Source of the DNA: Ursus arctos
Taxonomy: Eukaryota; Chordata; Mammalia; Carnivora; Ursidae
Assembly (NCBI RefSeq): GCF_023065955.2
Contig: NW_026622808.1
Span: 43,412,475-43,476,474 of the forward strand
Direction: 5' to 3'
DNA length: 64,000 bases
The notes beneath the pieces are model-generated. The model saw only the letters and a list, made by a program, of their open reading frames with translations. It did not search any database and was not told where the DNA came from. The position numbers and the translations under genes are program-made. Numbering within the stretch: the stretch's first letter is position 1; the number at the start of each line of letters is the position of its first letter. Positions 10,911-23,985 of this stretch are shown here, one piece after another.

Positions 10911-13900
10911 TTCTTATTCCTACTACTGAGTCGAAACAAGACTCATGCACAGCAGTCATTGAGAGTCGGCATGGGTATTGTATTCTCTTTAGGAAAATTT
11001 AAATTCTAGGGTGTTTTTTTTCCTTTTATCATAGTGTTTTCCCCCCTAGGAGCTATTTAATAGGGTCAGTTGGGGATGGAGCTCATTATATTAATCCAAA
11101 GTGGGTTTTCTCCAAAAGATTTTTAAAAATCACTAATTAATAGGGCAGAGAAGACCTACCTTCTGGGCAGATCTGGCTCCGGAGAGCATTGTGAGGGTGA
11201 GGACATCTCTCTGTATACCATCCAGTGCCCTGACTGTCCCCGGAACAGTCCCTTAAAATGGCTTTCACTGCCTCTGCTTTTTTCTGCTTCTGGTCATAAA
11301 AGGTGGCTGACAGCCTCCCCTCAGAGCCACAGCTGTCCAGCCCCACCCCTGTCCTGGGAGGTACAGTTTGCACCCAGTGGGCTTGTGTCCCAGTAAATCA
11401 GCTCCTCAGATCCCCATTCAGCAGACAGAGTCTTAGATGTGCAGGATCCTCACTGAGAGCAAACTCCTGCTTAAAAATAATTTGTTCCTTACCTGAAAAA
11501 GCCTCTCTACCGTGCTAAATCTAATGTCTCCAAGTATTTTCAAGTGCCAATTCATATTTTAAGCCAAGCAACTGACAAAAATTTACCTGTAGGCTAGCTT
11601 AATCTGATTTTAACATAGTCAGAGGCCTCGCCAAAGAAATAAACTTTCTTCGTGAGCACAGATTTCCGAATCTGTCAAAAAAAATGTGCCCCACAGCCAA
11701 TGTGATTTTTTTTTTTTTTTTTTGGTAAGGATTTGCTAAATGAGTGCCTGGGGAATGTGTGTGTGTATGTCTATAGGACAAGGCCAGGGGTTAGAAGAGA
11801 GGCACATTTTTGTGTTTCAGTAAGTAATTTTCCTTGTTATAATAAAAAATCACATCCCTTGTTGGAAATCTGGTTGGTACCCAAATGCTCCGGGCAAGTG
11901 TTTGCAACTCGTGATTATTTATTCCCCAGATCTTTTTAGATGTGCTATGTGTGAATCAGCTCACCCTGCATTTAAGGCTTGAAAAATGTTCTTTAGGATT
12001 CCTTAGTATCAAAGCATCCATTAATTACTGAAAGGATAAGTCAGTGGCTTACTGGAAATCAGAATCTGCATGGTTCTTTGTTCTGAAGGAGAGAAAAGGA
12101 GTCCTCCATTGAAAAGAGAAGCACTTTTAACGATACCCTTTTAATATCCTGTTGAAAGTTATGCCTTTTTTTTTTTAATAGAAGAGTTCTTTCAAAGTGA
12201 TCTTTTTCTGATGACATCCGTATTATACTAGAAAATATTCTTGTGTTTCTGGCAGTGATAAACTAATTACTGCCTATACATTTTTAATAGTTTAATCTGT
12301 CATATTCTGGGAGAGAAGTGATTCTGGTTCCAAACAAAACTGAAATGCATGACCAACCACATTATGAAATATGTGGTTTCATTAAATCCTGTTGTTAATT
12401 CAGTCAGAAGAAAATTATTTAGTTCAAACAGAGGAACAGGAGTGCTGAGGTATTATGATTGCATTTCCAAATATGCACAGACCTTACTATTTGTAGTCAA
12501 ACCTGACGCCATATTATGTTTTATTGCCGGGTAGCCATCAAAAAAGGAAGTCATGTCACAATTTGAAATCAGAAAATTGTCATATGCTGTGGCTTTGTTT
12601 ATATTCATGACAGAACAGAAATCCATTCTGGTCAGCTGACACACACAAGAATAGTTGATCATAAATATATAGGAGTGTCTCATGGAGTACAAAAGCACCA
12701 CTGTGGCAAGAAAGGGACTAGAAAGTGGACATAATTAATTAATTAGTTAATTAATTTGTTTATTTATTTTACATACCCCATTTCTATCTTTCTGGTTTCT
12801 TCCTTTGTATCTTCTGATGTAAATAGGTTCTCTCAGTCATTGTGATACATACTGGTTCCTGAGCCTTCTTGAGTTCATAGATTATGGGTTGGTGCTGACG
12901 GTCCCTTGGGCCTAAGACCTAAGACCCAGGAAAGATAAACTGATTGGTCCAGTTGGCTCAGGCAGTTCATGCCTGGTCCAGTTGGCTATGGCCATGGAGT
13001 AAGAGCAATATGGCAGGCATGGGCCTATCCTGTGGTCCTCTGTGTGGATGTTTCCAGAGAAAAGGGGGCCTGCAGAGTCCCTAAAATGTCCCTTGTCTTG
13101 CACACTAAGAACTTTTTCATTTTTACCTCTGAAAGACTATGGGTATCCGGGCCAGCATCAGATCTCAAGTGATGGTCTTGCAAGAACTCTGCATGTATCA
13201 TCTAGACACGGCTTAGCAAGCATGACTGACACAGGTCTGAGTTAGAGTTAATCTGGAGACCTTGCTTATTACTTCATTCTTCCATTTTCACATGCTTCAA
13301 ATTTGCCTCCTAGAACAAAAGAGAAAGGTGTCTGTTGTTTAAAGGCGGGCTCATTATCTAAAGGTGACCAGGGGTGTCCTAGCTACCATTCACATTCCTA
13401 GCACGCCCTCAAAAACAGCTAAAACACTAGGTATTATTTATGAACAAGTCAGAATAGCAGCATGTCCTCTGAAGGGATGCCTGGGTTATTTATTTATTAA
13501 TTTATCCATCTCCGTTGGAAAACTTACCATCTGGATGCTGTCCACATTTAAAAAACACATAAATTAAAATCCAAGGCAAGTTGACTATAATGTGGGTGAC
13601 CTTCAAACTCCCTTTTATCCCAGACAGCATTTCCTATTCTGATGGCACAAAAAGGGGGGAGGAAAACGGGGAAATGCATGCACACAGATAGATCTGTTCT
13701 TATTTATTCGGTGAGATCAGGTCTTCCTTCATAAGCCCTTGCATTTACTTTAAACTTTGTATTATAGGTGATGAGAAAATGTGAGTTATGAATACCATGC
13801 AAGAGTCACGTTCCTAAAATAACACGGTGCATTTCCTCTTGCCTGGCCACCTTCCACCTGTCACAAGACTTTGTCCCATCTGATTTTCCAACTTGAGTTT

Positions 13901-14830
13901 TCTGGCTCTGCTTGAATGACTTCATAAATTGCTTTCATGATTATCCTTACGTTCTCTTAGAGGATATGGGTTAGATGCGTAAATATATTGTTTACAATTT
14001 GCCTCTATCATTTGGATATTCTGAGTTATTCAAGTTTTAAATTACATGAGGCTTTTAGTGAAATCGTGTGTGTCCAAACACAGGTTTAACTTTGATATAG
14101 ATACACGTGCTGTGTATACACACAGTTCTAGAACGACGGAGACATTTTTCCCTTCTTTAAAACTTCAGTCATTTTCTGCATTTCTTTTATCCATGTCTGT
14201 TCTGGCACATTACCAAAAAAAAAGTTTAGTTTATTAAAAATGTTTTTGTTGTTACTGATATTTATACAGTAACCCTCATGTCAGACTGTCAAAATCATCA
14301 TAGATGAGTTGCTTGTAAAAACGGTCTAATTGAAATAGTGCTTTAGGGAATTCGAGGCAGGTAGGAGGACAAAATATACATAAGACTAATTAGTATTTTT
14401 TAATAGATGGTGCAACATTTCTATAAATTAAAACTTTCAGCCTAGGGATTTATTGTAAAATTGTGGTTAAATGGGTATTAGTCAGCTGCAGCATGTTTCG
14501 TAATTACGGGTAAAGGGAATCAGGCTTTTACTGGAAATGCCATCACTGATCCATCAGTGGACTTTCAAGTAAGTACTAAGGCGTAGATCTGGGAGTGGTG
14601 GGGGTTTCATAAATCAGAAGGTCCAGTTTGGGATGCAAGATGTGCTCACGAACAGTTAATGAACAGCGAACAGTAAGAAATGAAGACTGTTGAGTTGCAG
14701 ACAAATCCAAGGATATGACATGAGTGTCTCTAATGGGATTAGTGGTGCAACAGTCTGAATGAGACAGGAACTTGTCATTGACTTCATTCAGGATGAAGGC
14801 TGACTCACCTCTGGAACGGGGTAGGAATGT
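10911..14830. other. Largely unassigned intron with simple AT tracts
   Basis: About 3.9 kb without a recognised gene or large repeat. It contains a 17-bp T run at about 11707-11724, a TAAT-rich tract at 12731-12770 and a 13-bp string ggtccagttggct present at 12947 and 12975. An unrecognised old LTR around 12840-13120 cannot be excluded. Confidence 0.5.
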
Positions 14831-14844
14831 AGACTGACCCCCAC

Positions 14845-15560
14845 CGCCTCTGTAACAGTTGACAAAGGTGTATAGAGCACTGACTCTATGCCAGTCTCTG
14901 TGCTCGGTGAACAGAGTGGAACCAGTGCCCTCATTGCAGTCAAAGGACAACAGGTGACCTGCAGGCTGTGGGAAGAAAAGCAAGATGAGTGGTTTATCTA
15001 GCCTGGAACCTCAGGGATGACTTCCTGAGAGGAGTTACAGACTCTGTGAAACCTGAAGAATATGGAAGAGTTGGATGGGGGAGCCAGGGGAACCGTGGGT
15101 TTCGGGCAAAGGGGACAACACGTCAGGACCCAGAGATTAGGGAGAGAATGGCACATTTGAGGAAAAAAGTCCAGGACAGCTCATGGACAGAGTGAAAGTG
15201 TAAGAGAGGAGACTGGAGATGTGGGCGGTAATGAGTTTGTATTCTATCCTAAGGGAAATGAGAAGCCCTAAAATGTCATGAAGAAGGAGAGAGCAAGGTG
15301 ATCAGAGTTCTCTGTTAGGTAGTGACCGGGACTATGGGGAGGATGGTGGAATGGATGGAGGAGGCCTGCAGTCTGAGGTCACCTTGGAGGCGCCCAGAGT
15401 AACACAGGTAAGTGGTGACGGTTACTTACCTAGCTCTGACTGGAGACGAGGGCCAGGGAAAGAAGTGGACTGCTTTGAGGGGTATTTAGGAAATGAGATT
15501 GACGAGGCTTGATGCGGGTTGTGGAGAGCAGACAGAGAGATGATGTTAAGGGTTTTGGTT
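14845..15560 (-). repeat. LINE L2, antisense
   Basis: Complement of the L2 3' region: tctatgccagtctctgtgct, agcctggaacctcagggatg acttcctgagag, gggacaacacgtcagg, gtttgtattctatcctaag, gggaaatgagaagcc, and gtgatcagagttctctg. The order matches antisense L2 over about 0.7 kb. The 135-aa antisense frame across its left part is not a gene. Confidence 0.75.
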
Positions 15561-16730
15561 TACACAACTGGATCCTGAGATTCGTTCTGTTTTAGACAAA
15601 CAAGGGGAGGTGTCTCAGAAACCGATTGGTTAGATGCATCTGCCACTCAGGAGACAAGTCAGAACTGGCAATAAAGATTCAATAAGTGTTCTCATGGTTG
15701 CACAAATTAATGCCTTAGTGCTGATGAAAGTGACCGGAGACAGTGTGGTTGAGTGAAAATAAGTTGTCATGAGCCATGAGTGACACCAGCCTTTAGGAGA
15801 CACCTGGGGGAGGAGGACTCTGCTGAGAAGACCAAAGTCCCAGAAGTCAAAGGAAAACTTGCATTCACAAGGGCAGGGGACACACTTGTTTGAGAAAGAC
15901 GAGCCAACAGTGTCAGGTGTTCCCTTCAAAGCCACATGGGGATAAGAGCTGTGATGGAATTCAGCTACGAGAAAACTGATTGGTGACCATTCCCCAAGCA
16001 GTTGCTTTAGATTTAATCAAGATGGATTTAAATAGAAATATTCAATACCCCATTTGCTGAACAAACCCGAATACTGAATACGCTATTAGAGGAGATTCTG
16101 AAGTTTCCAGCAGCTAACCTGGCGGTGCCCATAGACCCTTTGTGGCCAGGAAGGAACGGAACCACTGAATTTTATTGAAAAGCATTCCAATTTTAGAGAA
16201 GTATTGAAGGAAGGAGGGAAGCAACAAATCTGATTTAGTGAAGACATTTTCCTTGACAGCAAGATTTACTCCTGGGTTATAAATTTGCCATGATCGAGAC
16301 TAAAATGCAGTGAAAGTTAAATTTCACCTATATCTCATTCAACGCCTAACGTGATTTAAATGACAAGATTTCAGAAGTGACATGTAGCCTTGGATCTAAA
16401 TATATTTTTTATGGCTGGAAATTTTAATTTCAGATCAGTGAAAAATCATGACGCCTCTTCATGTATAAGAGAGTTAGAGTGGAGTGTGAGGCCGGTGCAG
16501 ATGGCTTTGTCAGGCAGAACTATTAATGCTAAAGGGAATCAGATGGCAGAATTTGCACAGGCTTATCTATAAATTCGCTCCTGCAAGATAATATTGAAAT
16601 GGTTGAATGACCGACCTAGTTCTAAGATAGAGACGCAATGAGTTCATCTTGTTTTAATCTCACATTGGATGTTCAATTTGCCTGTGACATGCTGGCATAG
16701 ACATCCTATAAAAGTATTATATGTGCATGA
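15561..16730. other. No recognised feature
   Basis: Unassigned intron; short frames here show no domain or codon signature. Confidence 0.5.
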
Positions 16731-16734
16731 CCCC

Positions 16735-17035
16735 CACTCCTGCCTCCCACCCCTGGCCACCACTGGGAATACTCTTTCCCTTTCTTTCTCCACTCGTTTC
16801 AGTGACCCTTTTCCTTTAACCATTTAAAGGTTAAACAGTTGCCTTTCCTGCCCCAGGACCTTTGGACCTACTCTCTTGGCTGGACCTACTCTCTTGGGTT
16901 GCCCTACTTCTGAACGGACTTCTCCCCTTTTTATATAGTCTCAGTGCACATGTCACTTTGGGATGAAGTCTTCCTTGCTGAGCTCTAGCGTCCCTGTCCT
17001 CTATTCTTATTGTCCCCTGCACTTTTGAGTGAATG
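16735..17035 (+). repeat. LINE L2 3' fragment, sense
   Basis: cactgggaatactctttccc, cagtgcacatgtcactttgg and gatgaagtcttccttgctga follow L2 3' order. A short tandem duplication (16863-16897) lies inside. Confidence 0.65.
16863..16897. repeat. 18-bp tandem duplication inside L2
   Basis: tggacctactctcttgg occurs at 16863-16879 and again at 16881-16897, one base apart. Confidence 0.95.
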
Positions 17036-17139
17036 CAAATTAGGGAGGGAGGGAAGAAAGGAGAGAATTTGGTAACACCACCACTTTGACCACTCTTGAG
17101 GTTTCCAGTGACCATTCTTGTTAACGGAGGATTCTCACA

Positions 17140-17330
17140 ATGTTTATCGAGTGCTCATTGTGTGCCAAGCATATGGATCGTTTGAATTCTCACGGGAACC
17201 TTCTGATGTCAGTACTGTCTTCATGCACATCACAAGAGGAAACTGAGATACAAAGAAGTTAAGTCACCAGCCCAGGTCACCTAGCTAGGAAGTGCAGAGG
17301 GTGGTGATGATGCTGTTCCGACCCTGGAGT
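17140..17330 (-). repeat. MIR SINE, antisense
   Basis: Complement of MIR: gtttatcgagtgctcattgt gtgccaagca, aggaaactgagatacaaaga, agttaagtcaccagcccagg and tcacctagctaggaagtg. Confidence 0.88.
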
Positions 17331-18845
17331 GGCGTCCTCTCTGAGCTCTGATGGTGGAGTCTGTTGAAGGGCAGCTGCTCGAAGCGGAGTGCGGAGTCTC
17401 GTGCTAGGATGTCTTTCAAACCTCTGTTGGCTGAACTTCCTCGTTTGTCGGTTACACGTACTTCGCGGTGGACATCCATGAAGCTTCTGAGCAGCAAGTG
17501 TAGATTGCTTTCTTCCGATAGTGACCAGGCTAGTCACGGGATCAAGAGACGGGAATTTCGGCAGCACTCCCTCCCCCCAAAGAAAGTTTAAAGGTATCCG
17601 TCCCAGCAGAAGAAAACTATGAATGATTTAAAAATAAATAAAATCAACACTGTGGCTTTGCTGGGTTTTCTGGATGATCGTCTGCAGTGGGCTTGGCCCC
17701 CACAGCAGCCAGTCGCTGGAGATGCTGGTTGGATAAATGTAATGGGAGCGATCTGACTCTATTACTTTTAAATTAACTTAATCTGTGTGGCTGTCCTCGA
17801 CCCTGGCTCTGTTTTGGAGAGCGGGACTGCTTCGTATTGATTCGGGTGATGGATGAGGATATTAAGCGTTCCGAGGCAGGACAGGAACCCTACATTGTGG
17901 GCTCCTCCAAGGCAGACCCCCAGCCTCTGACTAAGTTAGTGCCACTGGATCAGAACAGCAAAACCCTGGGGCAGATTTAAAGTTGAAATCTGAACATCAA
18001 AGCTCTGCTTGGACCTTGAAAACGGCACTGTATTCAGACCCTGCATTTTGAAGACTGTTTTCTCTTCTCCACCTACAAGTCAAAGCTAGAAGAGAGTGAC
18101 ATGATCCCTGGTCATCAGTCAAGGCTGATATTTCAAAAAAAAACCTTTGCAGTACCTGGAAACAGGGAGGTAGTTCCTTGAAACATTAAAGCCAATGAAA
18201 AGGGTTGTAGTTCAGCTTTCATGCCCTGACAAATAGACGGGGTGGGGTGAGAAGGTGTAGATTCTTCCAGGACATTTCAGAGTAATTATAACAATAATGC
18301 ATTAAAATGTCAGTAGGGGGAATGATTAATTGAGTTTGCCCTCATTTTTCTCATTTATTTGCTTTTGGTCCTGTCTTCACGATCCTCTGTTTAAAAAAAA
18401 AAAAAAAAAAAGCAAGTAGTTCTGTTCTGCCTCGTCCCCAGCACTCTCTCTGAAGTCCTTTATTATTGCAAAGTGACACATGTGAAACCTTGCCACTGAC
18501 ATAGACTTATAATCCTACCCCCTCCATTGCGTTATTAATGCTCTGGCTTTCAGCGTAAAAGCCAGCATATTGAAAACCACAGAAAATTTCTGATGATGAC
18601 AATGACATTTATCATTCTCTAATGGAGGAGCTATAAGCTTCTAGGTGGAAAGTTGGCGGGTGCATCCAATGCAGAATCCCTCGTTTGAAATGCAGTGCTT
18701 GCTGAGAGTAGCTGTTCTCTCTGGAGACCGTGTACATCTCACACCATCGTAGGTTCCTGTCCGGCAGTTGGTGGGAACGCTGTTCATTTCTAACCCTAGG
18801 CTTTAGGGGTGAAGCATCGATGTTCTCTTAATTCAGTGCTGCATC
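17331..18845. other. Unassigned intron with a 19-bp poly-A
   Basis: No exon or named repeat. An A run sits at 18393-18411 without an obvious retroposed body or matching target duplication. The block 17640-18060 is repeat-free. Confidence 0.5.
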
Positions 18846-18849
18846 CCAC

Positions 18850-19135
18850 GTATTGTGATGTGCTTTCTGTGTGCTCTGGACGCTGTCTGCTCACCTGGGA
18901 TATATCAGTGAGTAGACAAGAATTCTTATCATCAAGGAACTTACATTCCAACAAGGGGCAGGCAGACCAAAAAACATGGTAAAGTATCATATGTTAGAAG
19001 GTGAAAAGTGCTCTGGGAAAAAGAGTGTACATTAAGCGAAATCAGTTGATCCAGGATTTGTTGGGGATCAGGGGTGACAGCTTCATAGGCCTCATGAAGA
19101 AAGTGACATTTAAGTAAAGCCTCGAGGGAGGTGAG
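18850..19135 (-). repeat. LINE L2, antisense
   Basis: Complement of the L2 3' end: catcaaggaacttacattcc, gaaaagtgctctgggaaaaa and gtgacatttaagtaaagcct followed by gagggaggtgag. Confidence 0.8.
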
Positions 19136-19900
19136 TCTGACCTGGGAGATCTCAGAGCTCTCACAAGGAATTCCGGATTAGGTGGGGAAAAATCCGTGTT
19201 GGGGAATATTAAATCCTGGGTTGCTGGAAACTAAAAATCCTTTCTTGTTTTTCTTTCCAACTTCTAAGTCCTCTTTCCTTCTATCCAAGCCCCCGGCAAT
19301 ATTTGAGGACAGCGGCCAGCCCTCCTGTCACTCCTCACTTCAAGGGGAACTGGATGAAACAGGGAGACTTCAGAATGTGACATCTGTGTGTGTTGCTTCT
19401 AGTGTGTCCTGAGATCCATTCAAGAGTTAAACAAATGGCGGGTGTTGGCGTCAGGCGTGCTTTTGCCTCACTTTTATTGGCGTTCACTGTGATTCACTGA
19501 CCTGATTCAGTTCTAATGGCTCACTTATATATGCAACTTCGTAGGAAGGGAAAAGATAAAAATGTCCCCAGAGCGATTTTACGGAGATTTTGGTCCAAAA
19601 AGAAACATGTAAATAAACAGCAAGAAAAGCAGTAGCTGAGGCGGTGTGCTTCAGAACAAGCCAGAAGACAAATGCCAGGTAATTTGTACTATCCTCTGAT
19701 TAAATGGCCGTGAGCAAATCATCAGGGCCTCCGGGGCACTCTCCATTCCTCTTTGTTGCGGCTGTGGGACGGCGCACGCATGTGCATAGCTCTGCCCTCG
19801 GATAACTCACGCTTAATTGCCACCCCTCCCCACCACCCTCAGTACCACACATAGAGTGTTCCCTGCAGTACAGATGCCAATAACGGTAATTATTTAATGA
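19136..19900. other. No recognised feature
   Basis: Unassigned intron sequence. Confidence 0.5.
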
Positions 19901-19904
19901 TAAT

Positions 19905-20050
19905 AATCTTTCTGGGCATTATCTAATCTCACAATCACCTTATTAGAGAAGGGCTTTTTTAGGTCCTCAGTCTACAGATGTGGAAACGGAGGCCACATGT
20001 TGCTAATTTAGCGATTCTATTCCACACAGCTGGTTAAGTGAAGGGGTCGG
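19905..20050 (-). repeat. MIR SINE, antisense
   Basis: gcattatctaatctcacaat, tctacagatgtggaaacgga and cacacagctggttaagtg follow the complement of MIR. Confidence 0.8.
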
Positions 20051-20431
20051 GTGGACACCCAGTCAGTCTGGCCCCAGGGGTCATGCAAGAATACACCCAG
20101 TTATATCCATTACGTCCTTTATGTTCACTTGGTGCCAGGTTATAGGGCTGATGGAGTGTGTCTCTTGATGGTGTAAGCGAGCATCTCCAGTTCTCACGCT
20201 TGACTTTAATCTGTCTCTCCTTATCCATGTGCCCTCTATGCTTGGATATCTCCTTTCTCACCTGGAGAGTTTATGCCTATTGATAAAGTAGGTCACCCCT
20301 ACCTACCACTTCCCTGGTGCTCCCGGGAAGTTCAGGAATAGGAACGCACCTGCAGAGGGACCAGTGCCTGGTTTTTCTTGTAGCCACTGGCCTGCCTGGC
20401 AGAGAAGGTGCTCTCTAAGTATTGGTTGCAT

Positions 20432-20493
20432 TTATTCACATACTCATGCAACAGTGTTTATTGAAGATGTAATATATGCCAGGGAGTGCACCA
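20432..20493 (-). repeat. Short L2 fragment, antisense
   Basis: gtttattgaagatgtaatat atgccaggg resembles the terminal antisense L2 signature (tttattgagc...tgtgccagg). It is cut off by the adjoining MER5A-like element. Confidence 0.5.
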
Positions 20494-20705
20494 GAACAGG
20501 GGTTCCCGAACTCAACACTGCTCGAATTTGGGGCTGGATAATTCTGTGTTGTGGGGGCCGTCCTGTGCTTTGTAGGATGTTCAGTAGCATCTCTGGCCTC
20601 TTCTCATTAGTCGCCCAGAGCACCTCCTCCCACATTTGGACAGATACTGCTTAATGTTCTTCCTGGGGCAAGATGGCCTCCATGTGAGAACCTCTGGTCT
20701 TGATG
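20494..20705 (+). repeat. MER5A-like hAT-Charlie relic
   Basis: ggttcccgaactcaacactg, ggggctggataattctgtgt tgtgggggccgtcctgtgc, ttgtaggatgttcagtagca and gagaacctctgg are the recalled MER5A blocks. A nonautonomous DNA transposon of the hAT superfamily, inactive. Confidence 0.82.
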
Positions 20706-20801
20706 CTCCAGTTACACAGACTTGTTCTCATGTGCTCAAGTCAGACTGTTCATCTCTAGTCAAATTTCCAGTCCATCTAGGAACTTTCAGCTGTGGCTGA
20801 G

Positions 20802-21172
20802 TGTATTAGCCTGGGCTGCCATAACAAAACACCAGTGACTGAGAGGGTTCAACAACAGAAATTTATTTCTCACAGTTCTGGAGGCTGGCAGGCTAAGATT
20901 AAGGAGCCTGGAAGGTAGGTTCCATTTTGAGGCCTCTTCTCTTGACTTAGTAGGCAGCAGGCATCTTGCCTTGTGCTCCCATGACCCCTTCTTTCTGACC
21001 TGGGACAGAGAAAACAAGCTCTGGGCTGTTTTTGTGTAAGGGCGCTAATCCCATCATGACGGCCCTATACTCTTAATTATTTCCCAAAGCCTCCATCTCC
21101 AAAAACTGTCACAGTGGTAGTTATGGCTTCAACATAAGAATTTGAAGGGACACAGCCATTCGGTGGATAGCA
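20802..21172 (-). mobile_element. Solo MaLR LTR (MLT1/MST type), minus orientation
   Basis: Starts TGTATTAGCCTGGGCTGCCA and ends with CA, the complement of a MaLR LTR. Internal blocks are aacaacagaaatttatttct, cacagttctggaggctgg and gggcgctaatcccatcatga. The 371-bp element is flanked by a perfect 5-bp duplication, ctgag, at 20797-20801 and 21173-21177. No internal retroviral region remains, so it is a solo LTR of an ancient nonautonomous endogenous retrovirus-like element. Confidence 0.9.
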
Positions 21173-21180
21173 CTGAGCCT

Positions 21181-23123
21181 TGATGTGTTGGAACAATAAA
21201 GAGAGAGGATGAAGTCAAAAGACGGGAGATCTCTGTCCTTCCAGCTTACCCTTTCTTAGCCTCTTTCTTGACTTGCTAAATAGAGATAAAACTCTGTTGG
21301 TTTGGCTTGGAGATTAAAAGAAACAATCTGTCCCCAGATGTGTAATTTTTAACAGGAAAGAGATTCTTGTTCTTTCTCCAGAAATCTGCCTCACCACACA
21401 GACCCTAGGTGCTGATCCAGGACTACCTTCAAAGGTGGAAAAACACACTGATATTGAAGTTTGTAGGACGGTGGTGTAGTCTTTGTAGAGCAGTTGACTA
21501 AATGTGTTATAATTTATCCAGTCAATAATTGTGCTTTAATACTTCGGCACCAGAATTGTCACAGCTGAAATGAGGCAAAGGCACATGGATGGGGATACAT
21601 CTGTCTATCTATAGATAGATCTAGGTCTAGATTGAGAGATATATTTTTTAATAAAAAAGTAGAAGTGTTTATGTGTACACCTTATGTAAAACAAAATTTT
21701 TTAAGCTAGTAAGAAACTTCTGGAAACTTCTGGAAACTTCCTTACCATAAAGAATCAGTGTTTTTATGCAATGGGGGGAAAATCTCTTTTCCTTTAATGA
21801 AGTCGTGGAAACAAGATGAGTAATAGCCATGTGAAAGCATAGAAGGTTTTCCACATACTTCGGTGTTTGTCCCACATTTTCCTTCTCTCAAGGCAAATCA
21901 TAATCAATGCAGATTTGAACTTCGGATCAATTTTGGGGTAGATCGCAAGAGAGTCTATGTACAGAACTGTTATTTACCATTCCAAGAAATTAATTTCGGG
22001 GATGATAGAAACAAATGTGGCTGTGTGTTAAATTGATTACAGAATATGTTTGGGGTGATGGTCTTTGTAGGGACTTGTCCAGCTGGTGATCCTTAAATAT
22101 GCTTGATACGGAGTCCTGTCTGCTGCCAGCACAGCTGTAGATACTCGGCATCTTAGCTTTGTAACAGTTACAGCACTTGCCTTTTTCCCCCCAGCATTAG
22201 AGCAGGGCTAATCATTAAGTATGTTTAATAAAAAATACCTTCTCAGACTCCAAGTGACTCCATGTGTTAAATATTTTAAAAAGTTATTCCACTCAGTGAG
22301 ACACTCTTGACATTAAATAGATTTAATAAGAAATCGTTGGTTTCTGATGGTTTTCAGTGTTAAGTATTTTTTATAGGTAGTTACTTTTCCAGCCGACAAC
22401 CAGTTCCAAGCGTTTAATATTTAAAAAGTTGCTTTTATAGCTGCTTGGTGCATCTGTGTATAAAATATAACATGAGGATTGCCTCTAAATTTTGAAAGAC
22501 TCCTCCTAATGAACATAAGAAGAAAGCGTTTTCATTTTCTGAGCATATTTATATTTCATACACCAAAGTAGATTCCAAGTTTCACAAATTGGAGACAATT
22601 TTCCCCCAAATATCAGTTTTAATGTCTTGTAAGATACCAGACACAAAGGCACAATTGAAGAAATATATTTATCCAGCATTGAGCATCTACAGGGAATGTG
22701 TTGTGGGTAATGATTAAGACATATAATTTTGTTTCCCATGGAAGCTCTCTGAGACATTACGGATAAGTCAATTTGTCTTCACTGAGTTTTATCTGAAGTT
22801 GTACATGGTTCCCACGAGTAGAGTTTTAAAGGGGAACATAGGGCTGCGAAGTTCAGGAATTCAGAGCTTGGTCAGCGACATCGGGTAGGAATGAGTGCAC
22901 CCCTTGATTTGTGTCCTGAGAGCACTCCATCCGAGGCCTCTGCGGTTTATCGTCCTTAAAGCCACCGTGTGCCCTCGGCATGTACAGTACCTTCGATAAT
23001 CTGGCTGACTCTGATCAGGTGGCTCGCTCAGGCTAAGCTGGGGGCTGACATGTTGCAGGGGGCAGATGGAGAGATTAGGCAGAGGTGATGATGGGTGGCA
23101 GACTGAGCTTCGAGGCCCGGCCA
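21181..23123. other. Unassigned intron
   Basis: No gene or named element. A 10-bp unit (gaaacttctg) repeats almost three times at 21713-21740, and a TCTA/GATA-like tract lies at 21601-21640. Confidence 0.5.
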
Positions 23124-23397
23124 CCCCCACATCTGGCATTCTGGGAGATTCTCCTGGATTAAAGTGGTGAGCTAAAAGGAATTTCTCATTTCTGCCTGCA
23201 AAATCTTCCATTAGACCTTTTGCCCAGATGTGGTGGTGGTGGTGATGGTGATGCTGGTGATTTTGGTGATGGAGGTATTTGTGGTGATTGGGCGTGATGA
23301 TGAGGGAGGTGGTCATAAGGATTTTGATGATGATGACAGCACCCTTGTGTTTACTATTACCATGTGATAGTCACAGTGCTAAGTACTTTCCCTGCCT
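23124..23397. repeat. Direct duplication, copy 1
   Basis: About 274 bp, from CCCCCACATCTGGCATTCTG to TACTTTCCCTGCCT, recurs at 23986-24254 in the same orientation. Visible differences are about five substitutions and one 5-bp length difference near 23326. It includes a GGT/GAT-rich tract that reads as poly-His on the other strand; that is a repeat artefact, not a gene. Confidence 0.95.
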
Positions 23398-23570
23398 GTT
23401 AACAGTCTGGATTAAGATACTTAACCTTTCATTAGATCATTTTCTTCCTCTGTAAGATGTAGATAGTAATATCTGATTCTCATGATTGTCATGAGGATTA
23501 AACGAGCTAATGTATATGGAAGTTTTCCGTGCAGCACCCACACTGTATTAAGTATTCATGAAATATGTAC
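23398..23570 (+). repeat. MIR SINE, sense (partial)
   Basis: cattttcttcctctgtaaga, gattctcatgattgtcatga ggattaaacgag and cagcacccacactgtatt follow MIR order. It lies directly right of duplication copy 1. Confidence 0.75.
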
Positions 23571-23985
23571 CGCTGTTGTATTTTTGTGTATGTGTGCAGT
23601 GAAACAGTAGAGTTCCTTCTTTGCAGCATTGTTTCAGAGAAGGACTGACTTGGAGACTTAGAAGCCTACTGGGATGCCAAATTTGATAAGTCCAGGACAC
23701 AAAAGGTGGTTTCTTCTCATACAGCATTTGACCAGCACCGGCATAGTTTCCCGTGTGTGAGCCATTGTGGTCGGAAGGTTGAGATGATACCATACGTGAA
23801 TTCTAGAAACACAAAGGACTCTCAGTTTGAAATTGACAAAAGATTGAGGTTGTTCTTAGATTCCTTACCCTTTGTAATACAAGGGAATTCTCCAAAATTT
23901 CTCCCTTCAGATAAATTTATGACCCCTTACTTGGAATATCCAGATTTTCCCCACTGTCCTTAGATATCACCTGTTGGCCTCCCCG

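Noticed and set aside
14576..14983. 135-aa minus-strand frame
   Set aside because: Partly lies in an antisense L2 relic, with no domain and no splice context.
18393..18411. Poly-A as the tail of a processed pseudogene
   Set aside because: No recognisable coding or RNA body upstream and no flanking target duplication; same judgement for the A run at 30426-30448.
22861..23316. Minus-strand 151-aa frame with a His-rich tract, and its shorter twin at 23967-24179
   Set aside because: The shared start and His run come from the GGT/GAT-rich duplicated block; the frames end differently and have no domain. Explained by the direct duplication.
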